Assembly: GCA_958295925.1 (NCBI GenBank)
Contig: OY282384.1
Location: forward strand, 251,572 to 315,571
From: an uncultured Acidimicrobiales bacterium
GTDB lineage: Bacteria; Actinomycetota; Acidimicrobiia; Acidimicrobiales; CATQHL01
Reading direction: 5' to 3'
DNA: 64,000 nucleotides
Made by a program: the position numbers and the translations under genes
In this document: one piece after another, positions 24,872 to 32,777 of the stretch
Numbering within the stretch: position 1 is the stretch's first letter
Layout: each line of letters begins with the position of its first letter
Notes under the pieces: generated by a model
What the model was told of the DNA's origin: nothing
Database searches by the model: none
The model's input: the letters and a program-made list of their open reading frames with translations, nothing else

Positions 24872-25111
24872 ATGGCCAGCCAAGTCCAGTACCGCTGCTG
24901 TCCCCGCTGCGCCGAACGCGCCTACGCCTTGGGGATAGCCCAGGACCCAGCCCCCGGCCGCATCCGCTTCCCAAAAGACCCCGACACCGAAGCGGCCCTA
25001 GCCCGAGAAATCCAAGATTGCCGCTGTCCTTTCAGCGGAGACCTGAAGAAGTACCCGCCAGGGAACCAGCCCATCCCAACGGACGGGCTACGAATCGTCC
25101 ACTGGGGCTAG
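24872..25111 (+). CDS. small cysteine-containing protein
   Basis: 79 residues, start 1 bp after the previous stop. Begins with CCPRCAERA and later has CRCPFSG, giving CxxC and CxC pairs that could bind one zinc ion. Ends 8 bp before the DUF433 gene. Not recognised. Confidence 0.6.
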   Translation: MASQVQYRCCPRCAERAYALGIAQDPAPGRIRFPKDPDTEAALAREIQDCRCPFSGDLKKYPPGNQPIPTDGLRIVHWG

Positions 25112-25119
25112 ACAAAACA

Positions 25120-25743
25120 ATGAGTGACCAGTACGGAAACGAAAACAGCGCAACAGCTGAAGCAGGAAAGGCAGCCATGCCCGACAGCGACCGACTCTGG
25201 CCCGACGATGACAAGGACTTCTACCCGGCGGACCACCGGCACTCGCCGGAGGAGTTCCGAGGCTTGGAATACCAGGAGCGGGATTATCTAATAGCCGTGA
25301 TCAACAGCGGCGCGCTGCAGGGCCACCCCCAAGGCCGACTGGCTGAGATCCCGCCTTTCCGGGAAGAGCTGAAACTGCACCTGGCCATCATGTACGCCGG
25401 ACGCCGCCGCTTGCGCCGCAATTTGCACCGCCGGCATAACCCTGCACTCCCGGTGGACGACGACCTGTTTCAATTGGCTGAGAGCCTGCTCCGTCCCAAG
25501 CCGGAGGACTACCAAGGCACCATCCGCATCGACCCGGACAAGCGCTTCGGCAAGCCGATCATCCGGGACAACCGGCTGACGCCCCAGGACGTAATGGAAT
25601 ACCTGGCCGGTGGCAACCCCTACTGGGAAGTGCGGAAAGAGTGGGACTTCCTCCAGGACCACGACCTGAAGGCCATCGCCAGCTTCGCCAGCGTCGAAGA
25701 GATGGACGACGACTACGACTACCGGCGCTACGCCGTTCTTTAA
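25120..25743 (+). CDS. DUF433-domain protein
   Basis: 207 residues from ATG 25120. The C-terminal ~60 residues match DUF433: IRIDPDKRFGKPIIRDNRLT, then DVMEYLAGGNPYWEVRK and LQDHDLKAIASFAS. DUF433 is a small winged-helix-like fold often acting as the antitoxin of a DUF5615/PIN-like toxin. Here it is joined to an extra ~130-residue N-terminal region and no toxin gene is next to it, so a DNA-binding regulator is as likely. Domain call from memory of the pattern. Confidence 0.75.
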   Translation: MSDQYGNENSATAEAGKAAMPDSDRLWPDDDKDFYPADHRHSPEEFRGLEYQERDYLIAVINSGALQGHPQGRLAEIPPFREELKLHLAIMYAGRRRLRRNLHRRHNPALPVDDDLFQLAESLLRPKPEDYQGTIRIDPDKRFGKPIIRDNRLTPQDVMEYLAGGNPYWEVRKEWDFLQDHDLKAIASFASVEEMDDDYDYRRYAVL

Positions 25744-25808
25744 TCCAAGCAGGCCAACAACTAGAACCCACAGCAACTCCAACCATTCGGAGGCGACGAC
25801 ACCCCGCC

Positions 25809-26645
25809 ATGACTACGACTACGAACAACAAACCAGAGAATAGAGAAGCGCCCCCGCTGCGGCTGAGCCGGAACAAGGACTTCGACCGCCACGACAGAGC
25901 GATGACCGCCGCCGGCTACGCCGACCGAGCCCAACGCCGCGGCGAAGTTGAATTAGCCAAGGAACACCGCCGGGTGGCGTTGCAGCTGCTGAAGCAGATC
26001 CTGGACCAACCCCAGGAGAACAGCAGCCACTTTCAGCTGTACCTTTCCGCCAAGTCAGCCAGCCACCTGGCTATGGAGAACCAGGACTACCAGCAGGCCA
26101 TGCAGCTGGGACTCAGGGCCCACCAAGAGCAGCTCAAGGCCCAGAGGCCAGCGGCAGAGGAAGAACCGGAAGAGGCTGAAGCGGACAGCGAAACTGCAGT
26201 CACCCCGGACCGCTACGTCCCGGAACCCCAGGGAGAGGCCGCCGACCTGCTGAACCGGGGGGCCGCCGGCTTGGCCGAAGCCGCCACCGAGCGGCCTACG
26301 GTCATCCTGCCGGCAGGATTCCTGAAGGAGCTGGCCACCGCCCACCGCCGGCACGGCGCGACGCAGCTACTGGTAGAACCGGAAGACGACAGCCCGGTGG
26401 ACTGGGAGGCGATGACCGAAAGAGTAGTAGCAGCGCTGCCCGCCAACGCCAGCTGGCACCGCGCCGTATTGGAATGCCTGCAGACTGAGTTGCTTGAATT
26501 GCTCTACGCCACCGCAGCCACCGCGGACGGGGCGACCTCCGGAGACTCAGCCGCCGCAGCAGCCGAAGCGTCAACGGAAGAAGCTACCCCGGTAGCAGCA
26601 ACAGTGCCAGACGAAACCGGAGCAACAGCCGCACCGGAAGAATAA
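25809..26645 (+). CDS. TPR-like protein with Ala/Glu-rich tail
   Basis: 278 residues, ATG 25809 with GGAGG some 15 nt upstream. N-terminal helices (AAGYADRAQRRGEVELAKEH, then LYLSAKSASHLAMENQDYQ) have the spacing of tetratricopeptide repeats, followed by an acidic linker, a second helical block and an Ala/Thr/Glu tail. Its last 142 bp overlap the end of the convergent membrane-protein gene on the other strand. Function unknown. Confidence 0.65.
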   Translation: MTTTTNNKPENREAPPLRLSRNKDFDRHDRAMTAAGYADRAQRRGEVELAKEHRRVALQLLKQILDQPQENSSHFQLYLSAKSASHLAMENQDYQQAMQLGLRAHQEQLKAQRPAAEEEPEEAEADSETAVTPDRYVPEPQGEAADLLNRGAAGLAEAATERPTVILPAGFLKELATAHRRHGATQLLVEPEDDSPVDWEAMTERVVAALPANASWHRAVLECLQTELLELLYATAATADGATSGDSAAAAAEASTEEATPVAATVPDETGATAAPEE

Positions 26646-27907
26646 GCCTCCGGGGTAGCTCCGAAGTGAAACCCAGGACCAGCCCACAACACCAGGCCCA
26701 AAGCCAAGCCCAGAGCCAGGAGAGCCAACACCGGCCACGCCAGCCCAACCGACCACGCCGGGCCCAAGGCCAGCCAGAGACCCACCGCCAGCAAGAAGAG
26801 AACCCCGCAGCGCCAACGCAGCAAGCCAGCAGACTCCAACGCCACGGACAGATTGGCTACCAAAACAACCGAGACCCCGGCCAGCAACCAAGGCGGCTGC
26901 GCCACGCCGACCAAGCCGAAGACAGCCAGGAAGCCCAGGCTGAAGACGGGAATGAAATAAAGCCAGGCATTCACCCCCAGGTTGGATGACAACAAGCCGG
27001 CCTGACGCAGAAATACCGCCGCCGGCCCCTGCAGCAGCAGGCCGCCCAGGACGCCCAGGCAGAAAGCCCGCAAGGAAAAGCTCTCCCCGACCAGAACGCT
27101 GCCGGCCAGCGACAGGACCAGGCCCAGGAACATGGCCGACCAGATAGCCAGCACGATGCCAACCAAGACCGGCGCCGGCTGAACCAGAGAACCACCCAAG
27201 CTGGGCCAGCCCTCCCCGGCCCGCCGCCGTTCCACCACGTAACGCGCCGCGAAGAGGCGGCCCCACTCAATGGTCGCCGCCGCCCCGAAGCCCCCGCAGG
27301 CCGCCGCCAGCGTCAGACAGGACAAGCCCAGCAGCAGCTCCAGCCAGCCCCGCTGCCCCACCGCGAAGCCCCCGGCATCCGAAGCCGCCACCAGGATGAA
27401 CCCCACGAAGGCCAAGCCGAGCAATGGAAACACCCACCGCAGGTTCTTCCGATACAGCTCAGAATGGCGATACCGCCAGGCCAGATAAGCCACCATGCCC
27501 AGCGGCCAGGCCTCAGTCAACACAACCGCTACGGCCACGTCCACCCAACGCAGGGAAAGCATGAAGAGGACATAGGAAAAGGCCACGCCCAGACTGAGCG
27601 CCATCGGCCGAGTGAAGAACCCCGCCCGCAAGGACCGTACGCCGGCCCGACTGAAGACGACCGACCGGCCGAAGACGAGCAGGAACAGACCCAAGCAGAC
27701 GCACATGCCCAGCCGCCAACCGGCGTTGACCAGCAGCTCGCGGCCAGCCGGAGCAGTATAGGCAATCAAGAGCGGCACACCCGAGAAGAGCAGCACGCAG
27801 AGCAGCATGTAGAACAAGGCCCCGTGAGAGAAGCGAGGGCCCCGCAAGCCATGAATGCCACTGGAGAGGTGAAGAGAAGAGAGGGACACCGGCGACCGGA
27901 CACCCAC
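26504..27907 (-). CDS. multi-spanning membrane protein, EamA/DMT-transporter-like
   Basis: Up to 467 residues with about ten hydrophobic helices, paired in the two-times-five manner of drug/metabolite transporters (for example ALSLGVAFSYVLFMLSLRWV followed by VAVAVVLTEAWPLGMVAYLA, which resembles the EamA pattern of a helix ending in a short loop with 'TEAWP'). The last ~70 residues are an Ala/Ser/Val tail antisense to the end of the neighbouring gene. The start is uncertain: GTG 27907 abuts AGGAG with no spacing, and the next in-frame GTG is 27889. A transport substrate cannot be inferred. Confidence 0.7.
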   Translation of the reverse strand: MGVRSPVSLSSLHLSSGIHGLRGPRFSHGALFYMLLCVLLFSGVPLLIAYTAPAGRELLVNAGWRLGMCVCLGLFLLVFGRSVVFSRAGVRSLRAGFFTRPMALSLGVAFSYVLFMLSLRWVDVAVAVVLTEAWPLGMVAYLAWRYRHSELYRKNLRWVFPLLGLAFVGFILVAASDAGGFAVGQRGWLELLLGLSCLTLAAACGGFGAAATIEWGRLFAARYVVERRRAGEGWPSLGGSLVQPAPVLVGIVLAIWSAMFLGLVLSLAGSVLVGESFSLRAFCLGVLGGLLLQGPAAVFLRQAGLLSSNLGVNAWLYFIPVFSLGFLAVFGLVGVAQPPWLLAGVSVVLVANLSVALESAGLLRWRCGVLFLLAVGLWLALGPAWSVGLAWPVLALLALGLALGLVLWAGPGFHFGATPEAYSSGAAVAPVSSGTVAATGVASSVDASAAAAAESPEVAPSAVAAVA

Positions 27908-27921
27908 CTCCTGGGAGGATG

Positions 27922-27956
27922 AAAAAATCAGAGGCTTCCCTCAAAGCAGGGAAACC
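27922..27956 (-). terminator. intrinsic terminator between two minus-strand membrane genes
   Basis: On the minus strand a 9-bp stem (GGTTTCCCT with AGGGAAGCC, one G-U) with loop GCTTTG is followed by TCTGATTTTTTC. It sits after the stop of the 27997-28929 gene and ends only ~15 bp before the EamA-like start, so it would also act as an attenuator for read-through. Confidence 0.75.
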
Positions 27957-27996
27957 CCAAAGGCATCAGGCAATGGAATAGACCAAACAAGCCGGC

Positions 27997-28929
27997 TTAG
28001 GTAAAAACACCCATTACCCCGCCCATGACGCCGGACAGCAGGTCCCACTTGTGGAGAAACAGCCCGCCGTAGACCGCCACCAAGGCGCCACTGACGACAA
28101 TGGCGATCCAGCGTTCCACGCGCCTGCGGCCCAGGCCGGTAGTAGGCCCGCCAGCCGCGGTCTCCCGCAAGAGCGGCAGAAGGTCACGAGACACCGGAGC
28201 GACTGTAGCGGCTGTAGCCACCGGCTCCACAGCTGGAGAAACCTCAGCATCATCACCGGAGGCAGCCGAGGCTTCCACAGAAGCATCGCCAGCAGCATCA
28301 GGGACGACACCAGCCACGACCTCAGGCGGCTTGACCAGCTCCTTGTACCCATCCTCCAGGTGGAGAGAAAGCCGACCTTTCCAGGAGTCCAGGACGCCGA
28401 AGACCATGAAGACAATCCCCGCCGGCAAGAGCATGGCATACATATCGACGCCGAAGGCCGCCCAACCGCCCAGGCCGCCCGGCCGCATCAGCAGCGACCC
28501 CAAGGCCGCCAACCCACCAAAGGAGAAGAGCGCCACCAGCTCACCGGTAGCAAGAGCCGGCGCAGCAGCCGGCACAAAGGAACTCACCGCAGGAGGGGAA
28601 GAAACTTCAACAGGATGCGAATTGCCAGAGGGAGAGACAGGAACAGCCCCGGCCGGCAGCACCGCCGCCAGGACAGCTCCCCGAGTAGCAGGGTAAACGC
28701 CCAGGGCGTCGACAGCAGCCGCATCAGCTGCCGGTTCCACCAACAAGGAAGACCCTTCAGGGACCACGTCCACCAGGGACTGGCACTCCGCCCGAGTGAC
28801 CAAGTCAGCTGCCGCCACCCGCCGGCGAATCCGCCGCGTCCAGAAGTAGACTGCTAGAGCCAAGACCAGCGACACCGCGAAGAAGATCGGAAGATACAAG
28901 AAGCGGCCTCCCCACGACCCGGAATACAA
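27997..28929 (-). CDS. membrane protein with four helices
   Basis: About 310 residues. An N-terminal helix (about 8-28, LPIFFAVSLVLALAVYFW) is followed by basic RRIRRR, an Ala/Val-rich soluble part, two helices near 132-178, an acidic linker, and a C-terminal helix (about 278-297). No catalytic motif. The frame opens with TTG 28929 without a ribosome site, so the start is uncertain. Upstream of the terminator and the EamA-like gene on the same strand; probably an envelope protein of unknown role. Confidence 0.65.
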   Translation of the reverse strand: MYSGSWGGRFLYLPIFFAVSLVLALAVYFWTRRIRRRVAAADLVTRAECQSLVDVVPEGSSLLVEPAADAAAVDALGVYPATRGAVLAAVLPAGAVPVSPSGNSHPVEVSSPPAVSSFVPAAAPALATGELVALFSFGGLAALGSLLMRPGGLGGWAAFGVDMYAMLLPAGIVFMVFGVLDSWKGRLSLHLEDGYKELVKPPEVVAGVVPDAAGDASVEASAASGDDAEVSPAVEPVATAATVAPVSRDLLPLLRETAAGGPTTGLGRRRVERWIAIVVSGALVAVYGGLFLHKWDLLSGVMGGVMGVFT

Positions 28930-29264
28930 GCATGCCCAACAAGAAGAGAAGAGGGCCGAGGCGAGGGAGATTTCCCCCGCAGTCGCCCCCCGCAGAGAAT
29001 CTTAACATAAAGGCACTGGAACCACAGCTACTGTGCCATCTGCTTTCGAAAGCAGGATTCCCGCCGGGAATCGCCATCCCCTCCCTTACCCGGTTCGTTG
29101 GGCGCGCCCTCCAGCCCACCGCCAGCCAATTCCCGAGGATGGGAAATACTCCAATAGAAGGTTTTCTTACATACCCCCAGGGAGAAGTCCCGCCGGGACA
29201 CCGGAACCCAAGGAACCCAAGGAACCAAAGTGGCGACCAAAGTAGCGACCAGGCACAGCACCCT

Positions 29265-29293
29265 TTGCCACTACGCCGCAGTAGGAATAGAAT
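29265..29293 (+). promoter_or_regulatory. promoter of the MoxR-VWA operon
   Basis: TTGCCA (29265-29270), 17 bp spacer, TAGAAT (29288-29293). Predicted start near 29300 gives a ~150-nt leader that contains the 14-bp repeats. Confidence 0.75.
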
Positions 29294-29354
29294 GGATACA
29301 GGCCCCGGTCCCCCCGGCCCGCCCGCGCCAGCGGGAAACAAGAAAAAGCATCCA

Positions 29355-29405
29355 CAATCCGACCAATTCAATCCGACCGACTCAATCCGACCAACTCAAT
29401 CCGAA
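29355..29405 (+). repeat. 3.6 tandem 14-bp repeats in MoxR leader
   Basis: CAATCCGACC plus four variable bases is repeated at 29355, 29369, 29383 and (partial) 29397. It would be transcribed as part of the leader. Confidence 0.85.
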
Positions 29406-29449
29406 TAGAAACCGGCCCTAAGGCCGGCCGAAGGAAGTAAAGGAAAAGC

Positions 29450-30493
29450 ATGACCACCGCAATGGAAACCGCCGCCAACTACGACGTGACCCCCAGCGCC
29501 CTCTTCGAGACCCTGCTCACCATGGTCGAAATCCGCCAGCCGACGATGGTCTGGGGCCCGCCGGGGATCGGGAAGAGCGACATCGCCCGCCTGGTCGCCG
29601 AGGAGATCAACGCCGAATACTACGACATCCGCGCCCTGCTGCTGGACCCGGTGGACCTCCGGGGCATCCCCTTCCGGGAACAGACCAACGGCCACAAGAC
29701 CGCGGTCACCCGCTGGGCCCCGCCCTCCTTCCTGCCCCCCCAGGAGGACCAGGAGGGCAAGTACCTGATCAATCTGGACGAACTGCCCTCGGCGCCGCCG
29801 ATGACCCAGAACGCCCTGTACCAACTGGTCTTGGACCGAAAGGTAGGCGAGTACGAACTGCCGCCCGGGGCCGCCATCATCGCCTGCGGGAATAGAGAGG
29901 AGGACCGCGCCGTGGTCAGCCGCATGTCCACGCCCCTGGCGTCGAGGTTCGTCCACTTCACCCTGAAGCCGTCCCTGGACGACTGGCAGAAGTGGGCCAT
30001 CAAGCACGACATCGCCGCCGAGATAATCTTCTTCCTGCGCTTCAATCCGCAGCTCCTGCACCAGTTCGACGCCAAGCAGAAAGACCCCGCCTTCCCCTGC
30101 CCCCGCACCTGGTCCTTCGTCAGCCGGATTCTGAACAACGAACGGAAGTTCACCCCCGAGCTGGAGCTTTCCGTCTACAAAGGGACCATTGGAGAGGGAG
30201 CAGCCATCTCCTTCCAGCAGTTCATGAAGATTTTCCGGGAGCTCCCGGACCCGCAGACCATCATCGACAACCCGGAGCACGCCCTGATTCCCCAGAACCG
30301 GGACGCCCAAATCGCCCTCTGCGGCAGCCTGTACCGAATCGCCAACGACGTGAACTTCGACGCGATAACGACCTACGCCCAGCGGCTGGGCAGCCAGGAG
30401 ATCGGCCAGTTCATGATCGACTCCTGCATCCGGCACAAGCCCAACCTGCAGCAGACCCGGGCCTGGATCAAGTGGACGACCGAGAACCAGTAG
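29450..30493 (+). CDS. MoxR-family AAA+ ATPase
   Basis: 347 residues. Walker A WGPPGIGKSD (34-43), the Arg/Asp-rich MoxR-type insert AEYYDIRALLLDPVDLRG, Walker B YLINLDELPSA (104-114), sensor 1 IIACGNREED and an arginine-finger segment SRFVHF. By family, MoxR ATPases work with VWA-domain partners to remodel or activate proteins, sometimes inserting cofactors (CbbQ/NorQ/CobS relatives). The downstream DUF3150-like and VWA genes complete that arrangement. Ribosome site AAGGAAAAGC lies close to the ATG. Target unknown. Confidence 0.92.
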   Translation: MTTAMETAANYDVTPSALFETLLTMVEIRQPTMVWGPPGIGKSDIARLVAEEINAEYYDIRALLLDPVDLRGIPFREQTNGHKTAVTRWAPPSFLPPQEDQEGKYLINLDELPSAPPMTQNALYQLVLDRKVGEYELPPGAAIIACGNREEDRAVVSRMSTPLASRFVHFTLKPSLDDWQKWAIKHDIAAEIIFFLRFNPQLLHQFDAKQKDPAFPCPRTWSFVSRILNNERKFTPELELSVYKGTIGEGAAISFQQFMKIFRELPDPQTIIDNPEHALIPQNRDAQIALCGSLYRIANDVNFDAITTYAQRLGSQEIGQFMIDSCIRHKPNLQQTRAWIKWTTENQ

Positions 30494-30612
30494 GCCCAGG
30501 CCACAAGGGCACCCGCGCAAGTATTAGCCCCACGGGCGCAGACAACGAACCCACCCCGGTTCGCAAGCCCCCTCAGGCCCTGAAACGAGGGCTCCAGGAG
30601 TAAAATAGCAGT

Positions 30613-31800
30613 ATGACCACGACCCAAGAGGCCAACCAGGACGCCGGAGCCAACTCCGGCGGATACCAGCCCACTTTAGTACCGGACAACCCGATGAACA
30701 GAGCAGCAGTAAGCCCGGCAAGCAGCCCCACCCCAGGCGCGGGACGCAGCATCGGCGGCCCCGGGTCCCCGATGCAGGACGCCAAGAACGCCAACCCGGG
30801 CACTGGAACGCCAGCAAACACGATAGCGACCATGACGCAGAACAACCCAACGCCCGATGAATCGACTATTGACAACCCCGAGGCCGAGGAGCATCAGAGC
30901 TCCTTCGCCCAGGGCCACGGTCTATTGGCCGACCGCGCCATGCTGGTCAGCCTGAAGGTCACCGGCTGGCCGGGCACCGCCCAGGACAAGAAGGTCGCCG
31001 AGGACGTGGCGGAGGCCCACAACGCCGTAGCCGACGTCGGGCGCTACTCCAAGCGGCTGCTGCCCAAGGTAGCCACCCAGGAAATCTCCGCCCTGGGCCG
31101 CGCCCTGCGCGAGGTCCACGAGAACCTGACCCTGCCCTGGACCACCGGCTCCTGCCGGCTGCTCCCCATCGAGCAGTACCAGCGCTACCTGGACGAAATC
31201 AACCCCTTGATCGAAGAGCGAGTAGCCGCCCGGCAGGTCTTGCTGGACAACTACAACCGCTACATCGCCGAAGCCCAGCTGGAACTCGGCGACCTGTACC
31301 ACCCCGAGGAGTACCCCAGCCCCCAGGCCCTGGGCGAACGCATCGGCGCCGAGTACAGCTTCACCCCGGTTCCGGAGGCCGGCCACTTCGTCACCGACCT
31401 GGCCGAGAGTGAACTAATAAAGCTGCGCGACCAGATCGAACGGCAGAACAAGGCCAAGCTGGAGGTGGCGCTGGCCGACATGTACCGCCGCTTCTCCGAC
31501 GCCATCGCCAAGGCCAGCGAGAAGCTGACCCCCGACGAGGAGGGGAAGGAACCCATCCTGCGGGAATCGGTCCTGACCAACCTGAAGAACGCCGCCGCCA
31601 CCATCCCCGGGCTCAACTTGAAGCAGGACCCTGAATTGAACCAAGCCTGCGAGCAGCTGAACCAGGTGCTGGACGGCGTGGAGGCCAGCCACCTGAGGAG
31701 CAAGGACAAGAACTTCGACGCCGAGAAGCACGCCGAGGTGCGGGAGACGCTGGAGACCATGAACCGCAAGTTCAGCAGCTACTTCGGCCCCGCGGAATAG
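30613..31800 (+). CDS. DUF3150-like coiled-coil protein
   Basis: 395 residues. After ~95 disordered residues the body matches what I recall of DUF3150: LVSLKVTGWPGTAQDKKVAE, then NLTLPWTTGSCRLLPIEQY, a helix YNRYIAEAQLELGDLYHPEEY and FTPVPEAGHF. DUF3150 proteins commonly sit next to MoxR-like ATPase and VWA genes in phages and bacteria, as here, but their function is not established. The rest is helical. AGGAG precedes a TAAAAT and the ATG by 12 nt. Confidence 0.75.
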   Translation: MTTTQEANQDAGANSGGYQPTLVPDNPMNRAAVSPASSPTPGAGRSIGGPGSPMQDAKNANPGTGTPANTIATMTQNNPTPDESTIDNPEAEEHQSSFAQGHGLLADRAMLVSLKVTGWPGTAQDKKVAEDVAEAHNAVADVGRYSKRLLPKVATQEISALGRALREVHENLTLPWTTGSCRLLPIEQYQRYLDEINPLIEERVAARQVLLDNYNRYIAEAQLELGDLYHPEEYPSPQALGERIGAEYSFTPVPEAGHFVTDLAESELIKLRDQIERQNKAKLEVALADMYRRFSDAIAKASEKLTPDEEGKEPILRESVLTNLKNAAATIPGLNLKQDPELNQACEQLNQVLDGVEASHLRSKDKNFDAEKHAEVRETLETMNRKFSSYFGPAE

Positions 31801-31837
31801 CAGACCAGTCACCAGGCAGAGACAACGAAGACAGGCA

Positions 31838-31876
31838 AGCAAGCAACCCCCCGAGCAAGCAACCCCCGAGCAAGTA
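31838..31876 (+). repeat. tandem GAGCAAGCAACCCCC repeats
   Basis: About two and a half copies of a 15-bp unit immediately before the ribosome site of the next gene; the copies differ by one C. Confidence 0.7.
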
Positions 31877-31889
31877 AGAAGGAAGGGAA

Positions 31890-32717
31890 ATGAACACCAC
31901 CGAGTCCCAAGTACAGAACCCCGCCGCCACGGCGGACAGCACAGCAAACACGGACGAGACGACTGAAGCAGCCGCCGCCGGCAAGGAGAAGGCCCGCCCC
32001 GACCTGGAGGGCATCCCCGACTCCATGGCCATCTACTGGTCCGACACCCCGGCCCACCCGGTGACCAACCGGCCCCACCAGGGCAGCGACCTGGGCCCGA
32101 AGGCCCCAGAGGAAGAGCAGCCCCAGGAACCGGACCAGCCCCAAGGTCCCCGGCCCCTCCAGGACACCAGCATGCTCTGCTACCTGGAAATCACGCCGCC
32201 CCCGCCGATCAGAAAGCGAGAATCCAAAGAGCTGGCCACCCTCCGGGAAGAGCTGGAAAGCAACTTCAAGACGCTGATCTACACCCACCTGGGGCACAGC
32301 GACGGCTGGGACCCCCGCTATTGGCGGCAGGACGACGCTTATCTGAGCAGCGGGATGTTTAGGGTTTCGGTTTATCAGCCCGAGGATTACGACCCGAAGA
32401 ATCAGGCCAACCCCCTGGCCAATCCCAACCGGGAATGGCAGCCCAACGAGGCGCAGACGCCGCGGCTGCTCTACGTCAGCAGCTACCAGGTGTACGTCGA
32501 CGCCCTGGAGAAGCTCTGCGAGCAGCGAGCGGAAATCCGGCAGCGCTTCCGGCAAGCCTGGCCGGACCAGAAAGACCCCAGCCCCCGGCACATCTACGCC
32601 CGCTACCACCTGATGCCGCTGAACTTCACCAGAGAGGAAGTGGCCCCCGACCTGCTGATCCGCTGGGACATGCGGGAGGACCAGGCCGACCAACCCATGG
32701 CCGAGCCGGAACGGTAG
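31890..32717 (+). CDS. unrecognised protein in the MoxR-VWA cluster
   Basis: 275 residues, AAGGAAGGG before the ATG. A disordered acidic N-terminus (about 1-95) with Pro/Gln-rich stretches precedes a ~180-residue folded part rich in Tyr/Trp/Arg (TPRLLYVSSYQVYVDALEK). No motif recognised. Its position between the DUF3150-like and VWA genes suggests it is a fourth component of the same complex, or the client. Confidence 0.65.
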   Translation: MNTTESQVQNPAATADSTANTDETTEAAAAGKEKARPDLEGIPDSMAIYWSDTPAHPVTNRPHQGSDLGPKAPEEEQPQEPDQPQGPRPLQDTSMLCYLEITPPPPIRKRESKELATLREELESNFKTLIYTHLGHSDGWDPRYWRQDDAYLSSGMFRVSVYQPEDYDPKNQANPLANPNREWQPNEAQTPRLLYVSSYQVYVDALEKLCEQRAEIRQRFRQAWPDQKDPSPRHIYARYHLMPLNFTREEVAPDLLIRWDMREDQADQPMAEPER

Positions 32718-32777
32718 AGAGAGGCCGCCCAGGCACGGAGTCGACCCCACCGGCAACAGAAGGAGCGTCCCCACCCG

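Larger units (their letters stand above)
28930..29449 (+). other. 520-bp intergenic region with promoter and repeats
   Basis: Lies between the divergent membrane gene (-) and the MoxR operon (+). It contains a good promoter (29265-29293) and a 14-bp repeat array (29355-29405), listed separately, plus shorter repeats such as AACCCAAGG twice near 29208-29225. A 158-codon frame at 28932-29408 runs straight through the promoter and repeats and has no ribosome site; I do not regard it as a gene. The segment near 29000-29100 is slightly AT-rich with nothing recognisable. Confidence 0.6.

Noticed and set aside
28932..29408. 158-codon plus-strand frame as a gene
   Set aside because: It passes through a clear promoter and a 14-bp repeat array and lacks a ribosome site.
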